Source: Hofstenia miamia (lineage: Eukaryota > Xenacoelomorpha > Acoela). Taken from it: a DNA stretch of 64,000 nt. Within the stretch, counting starts at the first letter, position 1, and every line of letters begins with the position of its first letter. The DNA is taken from positions 2,053,799 through 2,117,798 of the forward strand of contig SCFE01000053.1 in assembly GCA_004352715.1 (NCBI GenBank). The letters are read 5' to 3'. The notes beneath the pieces are model-generated. The model saw only the letters and a list, made by a program, of their open reading frames with translations, was not told the DNA's origin and did not search any database. Shown here one piece after another: positions 59,807 through 64,000 of the stretch. The position numbers and the translations under genes are program-made.

Positions 59807-61662
59807 ACAAGGGGTTATGTCAGCCACTTATCAAATAATAATAATCTTGGCTTTTTATTGATGATTAATAAAAATTTGATGCTCACACTGTTTGCAGATT
59901 ATAGCTTTTATCATTTGAGAGCAATAATTGCAGCTAATTTGAGAAATTCAAATGCATAGATATCGCGCTTTTTCAGTGTTCTTTCATGATTGCTTCATCC
60001 AATGAGAGATACAGGTACATGGTGCACTGTATTAAGTGAACCGATTGCTTTTGTGTCAATATTCGAGTAGGTGCATGCAGTCAGTGATGGCCAAGAAGGA
60101 AAACTTCAAGAGCTATTCGGATGACAATAAGCAGTTAGCTGTCAACGCTTTGTGTGAAAACCGAAGGTCACGAAGAAAAGCTGCCGATACTTATTGTGTC
60201 AACTGTGAAACATTACAACGTCATATCAAAGCATCAGAGAATAATGAGACAGTTGCAGGAATTGGCAGACCCACCGAACTTCCACAAGTAGAAGAACAAA
60301 TGCTAGCACAAACAATTCAGACTATTACACAGTGGGGATTCGGTCGAACTAAACAACTTCTTCAAGACTTCGTGTTTCGATATTTAACATCCAAAGGTAG
60401 TAAAGTCGAGCGATTCTCAAATAATAGACCTGGTATTGACTGATTAAACTCTTTTATGACTAGACACAATCTGGTTCTTCGTCAGGGATGTAGCATCAAG
60501 TGTAGCAGGTCATCAATTCGATCAGAAACTGTGAATGATTTCTTCAATGAACTATCAAAATGTGGATTATCAGAAGCTTCTCCTCACGTCTTGAACTACG
60601 ACGAGACTGCGTTATCAGATAATCCTGATACTAAAAAAGGATTGCAAAGCGAGGAACACTTCGCATCGAAATCGTTCAAGAAAATTAAAAAATCTCTTTG
60701 ATGTTCTGCGGTTTTGCCGATGGGAAGCTACTCCCACCCGTCTACAAATCTTAAAGTGTTTATGAGGCTTGGGCGCCATGAGTTACTCACTTCAACAGCT
60801 CGAAAAGTGGATGGTTTGATAAGGACTCTTTTGCAGCTTGGTTCCATGACACTTTTATCCCTGCAGTTAAAGATCTTCCAGGAGAAAAGTTTGTGATCAG
60901 TGACAACTTAGCAGCACATTTCTCTGTTGAAGTGATTAAGTGAATGCTGATCACGGCATCAAATTCATCGCCCTTCCTCCCAACTCTACCCACCTTCTGC
61001 AGCCTCTTAACGTCGCTGCATTTAAAACCGTTAAAGCAAAGTAGAGGATCGTCTTACAGAATTTCCGTCATGAATTACCCCAAAACAATAGTTTGGAATA
61101 ATGCTCTTCCAATTGTGGAAGATGATTGAGAATCCGTCAAAATAGAACCCCATCAGTGGATTCAGGGCGTGTGGATTATCCCCACTTAATCGTAATCATC
61201 CATTTAGACACTTGGTTGGATCTGAAACCTATTGTGAGGAAAGCATCGGTCGCGACCTTGATGCTAGCTTACTTGGAATGCTTCAAGATATGCGTGGCCA
61301 GACCTCCAGTCCGCGAAGACCCCGTGGAGCCAAGGTCTCAGCGGGCCGACCGATCCTCCGCACATCCCAACGTCCGAATGTTGCGTCAACTTCAAATGCT
61401 GGTGCTACAAGCATGGAAATTGAAAGTGAAGACAGCACATGCACTGATGATGACGAATGGGGTATATGCAGCACACCATTTGCCACATACAGAGGATCTG
61501 ACTGGGTCCAATGCACTTCGTGCAAGTTATGGACATGTGGCGCATGCAACAAAGGAACGAGCGATGTCTTCTTTGTGTGTTCCAATTGTTAACAGCTATT
61601 GTTTTAGTGAAAAACTTATCGTTTTACTGAAATTCATGTTGGTGGCTGACATTACCCCTTGT
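59807..61662 (+). mobile_element. pogo/Tigger-type DNA transposon with TIRs
   Basis: The left terminus ACAAGGGGTTATGTCAGCCA (59807-59826) and the right terminus, reversed (61662-61643), ACAAGGGGTAATGTCAGCCA, match at 19 of 20 bases. A second TGTCAGCCAC lies just outside the left end (59799-59808). The element is about 1.86 kb and encloses a damaged transposase. The TA target duplication expected for this superfamily is not visible at these ends, so the exact boundary may be off by a few bases. Confidence 0.85.
60036..61592 (+). pseudogene. Tigger-type (DDE_1) transposase pseudogene with Cys-rich C-terminus
   Basis: The 5' frame (60036-60443) has an N-terminal helix-turn-helix region with AADTYCVNCETLQRHI and the GIGRPTELPQVEEQML phrase. 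After a stop the next frame contains the catalytic block VLNYDETALSDNPDTKKG (about 60590-60640). Further blocks, in changing frames, are FVISDNLAAHFSVEVIK (about 60890) and FIALPPNSTHLLQPL-type sequence (about 60965-61010). The last frame (61212-61592) ends with a compact Cys cluster, DWVQCTSCKLWTCGAC then FFVCSNC, resembling half of a PHD-type zinc-binding domain. This tail occurs on some animal pogo-family transposases. At least four frame changes make it inactive. Confidence 0.88.
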
Positions 61663-62022
61663 TTCTTATTAAATGTACGTGTTTCCTACTTGTTCTGAAA
61701 TACATATATTCCATTGCTTATACTATTTTTCTTTTTGATTGTGTTCAAAAGACCAAACCTGAAGTTCATAAAGTTATAACTCGTATTCTTTATCAAATAC
61801 ATAGCAAAAAAATGCAAAAAGAAGCAGAAACGTGGGTGGAATTTGCCTGTTTTACAGTATTAATAAACACGATCCAATTGATTACAAAACAAATGATTAA
61901 GTCTGTTTAGATGTCCCGTTCATAACTGTTTGAAGCAATTGCGCTAATCGATTCACTCTGCATAAATGTTTGGTATAATTTACATTGTGAACTAAATACA
62001 AACGAGCTTGTAGAAGGACCCC
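61663..62022. other. Gene-free AT-rich stretch
   Basis: An 83-codon plus-strand frame (61659-61910) has no recognisable domain. Confidence 0.4.
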
Positions 62023-62142
62023 CCGTCGCACACTGCCGTTAAATTAAGTTAATTGGTAAGTTAAGGTTTAACTAATCCCATCGCACACTGCCGTTAACGT
62101 TAAGGTAACTTTAACTTAAGCCTTAATGGCAGTGTGTGACGG
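62023..62142. mobile_element. Tiny MITE with GCACACTGCC ends
   Basis: Left CCGTCGCACACTGCCGTTAA and right end, reversed, CCGTCACACACTGCCATTAA are inverted repeats matching at 18 of 20 bases. A third copy, ATCGCACACTGCCGTTAA, lies inside at about 62083-62100. Short GTTAAG and CTTAA palindromes fill the interior, so the whole 120 bp can fold. Noncoding. Confidence 0.75.
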
Positions 62143-62224
62143 AATTTCTTAAGTTAAGGCTAACCGCAATGCGAACCTTTTTCTAGAGTTAATAAATTAA
62201 TTAAATACAATTCACAAGAACACA

Positions 62225-62510
62225 GAGATAATATATTTTGGAAACTACCTTTTATTAAACCGCATGAATCACGTTTTAAGAAATCTATATATAATTTAAA
62301 TTGAAAACTAAGGAAATCAAGAATTATACCAATTTTAAATTCGGAATAAACATCAAATTTAATTCGTAAAAAAATCCAATTCAAAAACCTTTGGTTTAAT
62401 CAATCGTTTATAAATATAATTGTCAGAAGTGTGACAGCTTCTACATTGGTGAAACCAAAAGACATTTGAAGAGATCCATGATTTGTGCGTTCAAAGTAGG
62501 CAGATGTCGT
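62225..62510 (+). pseudogene. Penelope-like element fragment with GIY-YIG endonuclease start
   Basis: One frame reads FWKLPFIKPHESRFKKSIYN and RKSRIIPILNSE, then RKKIQFKNLW, the RT-to-endonuclease connector of Penelope-like elements. A shifted frame then gives YKYNCQKCDSFYIGETKRHL, the C-x2-C and YIGETKR signature of their GIY-YIG endonuclease. Stops interrupt the connector, and the rest of both domains is missing. Confidence 0.65.
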
Positions 62511-63010
62511 GTTTAATTAAATAACTATGGAAGGTACTAAAAACTAAGAAATACAAACTTTGGGATATATTATTGCACTGTGGACATTTATCACCAATAC
62601 ATACAGGACTACTCAGGAACATTTCGAGCCCTTGAATGAACGCCGCACTATAATAAATAAGTAGTATTCAACTGCTCAGAAAGCCGGGCAGACTCCTTTG
62701 TGTTGTTTTTTGTTAAATTTTACTTCAACGTATGTTTATGTTTTTATATGTCTTTGATATTTTGAAGCTCTCAGGGAACTGCTATTCAATGGACAATTAT
62801 ACCCCTTTCTCCCCTTCTTTTAATCGGACTTATATACATACACTAAACAAACTGTATATGTATATTACTAAGCGATGGAAATACGTATTCAAATTATTAT
62901 ACATATATGATGCATGCAATAAACCAACATTGTATATGCATATTGATAAGCGTGGAAATACAATTTCAAATTCTACTTTTAAGTTAACATTGATATATAA
63001 GAGATATATT
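62511..63010. other. Upstream region of ABCA copy 3
   Basis: AT-rich DNA with a 94-codon open frame (62732-63016) of tyrosine-rich composition that I do not consider a gene. The last bases before copy 3 carry GATATATTATTTAG. Confidence 0.45.
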
Positions 63011-63022
63011 ATTTAGATTCCA
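63011..63022 (+). promoter_or_regulatory. ATTTAG acceptor-like site before ABCA copy 3
   Basis: ATTTAG with AG at 63015-63016 is followed by six bases (ATTCCA) and the ATG at 63023, the same spacing as in copies 1 and 2. Confidence 0.45.
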
Positions 63023-64000
63023 ATGTCTACAGCAACATTTATTCATGTTGTTGGAGCACTACTTTGGTACCATCTTTTTAATCAATTGCGTCGAATAGCT
63101 GCTACATATGTAATCCCCGCCATTCTGTTGCTAATCTTTGGTGGATTTTCAATCTTCAACTACACAAAGTTAGATTTGTCTCTAAGTGTGCCATCCACAT
63201 ATTTGAATGAAATAAGTTGGATAAGCACAGTGTATGTCATACGAAATGCCACAGTGAGGGAAGAATTTAAAAGTGTTGTAGAGACTTATGATAAAATTTC
63301 GTTTAACGATAGCAATGAAAGCTATGAACCTAATACGATGTACGTTACCATGCAAGATGAAAGCACTCTTAATTCAAGGATTCAGTTTTTTTATCCAGTT
63401 GATGATTCATCTTACATTTCGACGCATCTATTCTCAAAAGGCTTTAAAAGCATGGATTTTCAATATTATTATCATAATTATTATCTTCGGGCAACAAAGG
63501 TTTTTCTCGAAAAAACAATGAACGTTCAGGAAGTACCATATATTTATGTGAGCTTAGAAGATCATCAACTAAAATTGAATGAGCTCCAAGGCGAAATATT
63601 AAGCGCTTTGACATTACTTTACATGAATGCTCTCTACTTGATGTTCTTTATATTCATCTTAAATGAAATGAGAGTTGATTACAACCTTAGAGTAACAGAC
63701 TTCTTTACCTTTCAAGGAGTGTCTGCTTTCTACCAGGGAATTGCTTGGATCATAGTTCAATGCATTATGGCTCTCATTTATACTGTAATCGCGTGTATAA
63801 TACATTTCTTCCCAAATAAAGCTGGTTATTACTTCATCGAGTTCTCGAATGTTCCTTTACTTTTCACGTTAATGTATATTGGTTTCTTGGAATGCATTGG
63901 ATTTGCTCTTCTGTGTAGCAAATTTGTTAAGACTCCACTCACAATGATGATCGCAATTTTTTTATATGTCTTTGCTTGGATGCTAAGTTTCACGTTGCAG
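63023..64000 (+). CDS. ABCA-type transporter copy 3, 5' part (runs off the window)
   Basis: Open for 326 codons to the window edge with no stop or frameshift. It starts MSTATFIHVVGALLWYHLFN, the same opening as copies 1 and 2. The first membrane helix is near residues 28-47, a short and divergent extracellular loop covers about 50-195, and the TMD1 helices follow with LYMNALYLMFFIFILNEM and NKAGYYFIEFSNVPLLFTLM. The extracellular loop differs strongly from the other two copies while the membrane part is closely similar. NBD1 and everything after it lie beyond 64000, so completeness cannot be judged. Function as for copy 1: probable lipid or amphiphile transport, substrate unknown. Confidence 0.93.
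   Translation, partial: MSTATFIHVVGALLWYHLFNQLRRIAATYVIPAILLLIFGGFSIFNYTKLDLSLSVPSTYLNEISWISTVYVIRNATVREEFKSVVETYDKISFNDSNESYEPNTMYVTMQDESTLNSRIQFFYPVDDSSYISTHLFSKGFKSMDFQYYYHNYYLRATKVFLEKTMNVQEVPYIYVSLEDHQLKLNELQGEILSALTLLYMNALYLMFFIFILNEMRVDYNLRVTDFFTFQGVSAFYQGIAWIIVQCIMALIYTVIACIIHFFPNKAGYYFIEFSNVPLLFTLMYIGFLECIGFALLCSKFVKTPLTMMIAIFLYVFAWMLSFTLQ

Noticed and set aside
1-64000. tRNA and rRNA genes
   Set aside because: No cloverleaf with a proper B-box phrase and no rRNA segment was recognised by eye; a tRNAscan or Rfam run would settle it.

Overview
The window looks like nuclear DNA of an AT-rich invertebrate animal. The base composition is strongly A+T-biased, coding density is low, and the intergenic space is dominated by animal-type transposon remnants: hAT, several Tc1/mariner lineages, a pogo/Tigger element, non-LTR retrotransposons and a Penelope-like fragment. 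(TA)n tracts are numerous and border all three long N gaps. No bacterial operon, CRISPR array, rRNA or tRNA gene was seen. The species cannot be fixed from the sequence; an arthropod or a cnidarian-like lineage would both fit.

The dominant host gene content is one small family of ABCA-type full ABC transporters, present three times. Copy 1 (12724-17253, +) is an intact 1509-codon single-exon reading frame with two transmembrane domains and two nucleotide-binding domains. Copy 2 (28804-33378, -) is colinear with it but is broken by a 53-bp tandem duplication and a 1-nt insertion. Copy 3 (63023-64000, +) begins at the same place and runs open off the right edge. All three have the same ATTTAG motif placed so that six bases separate the AG from the ATG, which suggests a conserved splice or trans-splice acceptor. 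Copies 1 and 2 share a 215-bp stretch that is identical base for base inside otherwise clearly diverged genes, which looks like gene conversion.

Layout: 1-12700 is gene-poor, with a repeat family in both orientations (1-372, 8423-9076, 11398-11712), a long foldback element carrying a nested hAT-type MITE (3626-4913), a 126-bp tandem duplication and a perfect 116-bp inverted repeat. 12724-17253 is ABCA copy 1. 17254-28800 holds hAT-like and GC-rich short elements, a decayed hAT transposase (22411-23560) and a mariner element (26720-28021) inserted in a (TA)n tract of an AACCGG-rich element. 28804-33378 is ABCA copy 2. 33379-38000 has a GC-rich island, three N gaps and another AACCGG-rich element. 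39363-42699 holds two unrelated reverse transcriptase pseudogenes separated by a hAT-type MITE. 45310-53500 holds three different degraded mariner-type transposases and one TA-flanked MITE. 51560-51831 and 55208-55302 are two possible host coding pieces. 55520-56730 is a degraded non-LTR element, 59807-61662 a Tigger-type element with terminal inverted repeats and a Cys-rich tail, 62225-62510 a Penelope-like fragment, and 63023-64000 ABCA copy 3.

Functionally, the only genes that clearly work together are the ABCA copies, which are alternative members of one membrane lipid or amphiphile transporter family. Everything else recognised is selfish DNA in various states of decay. All family assignments were made by eye, without database searches.
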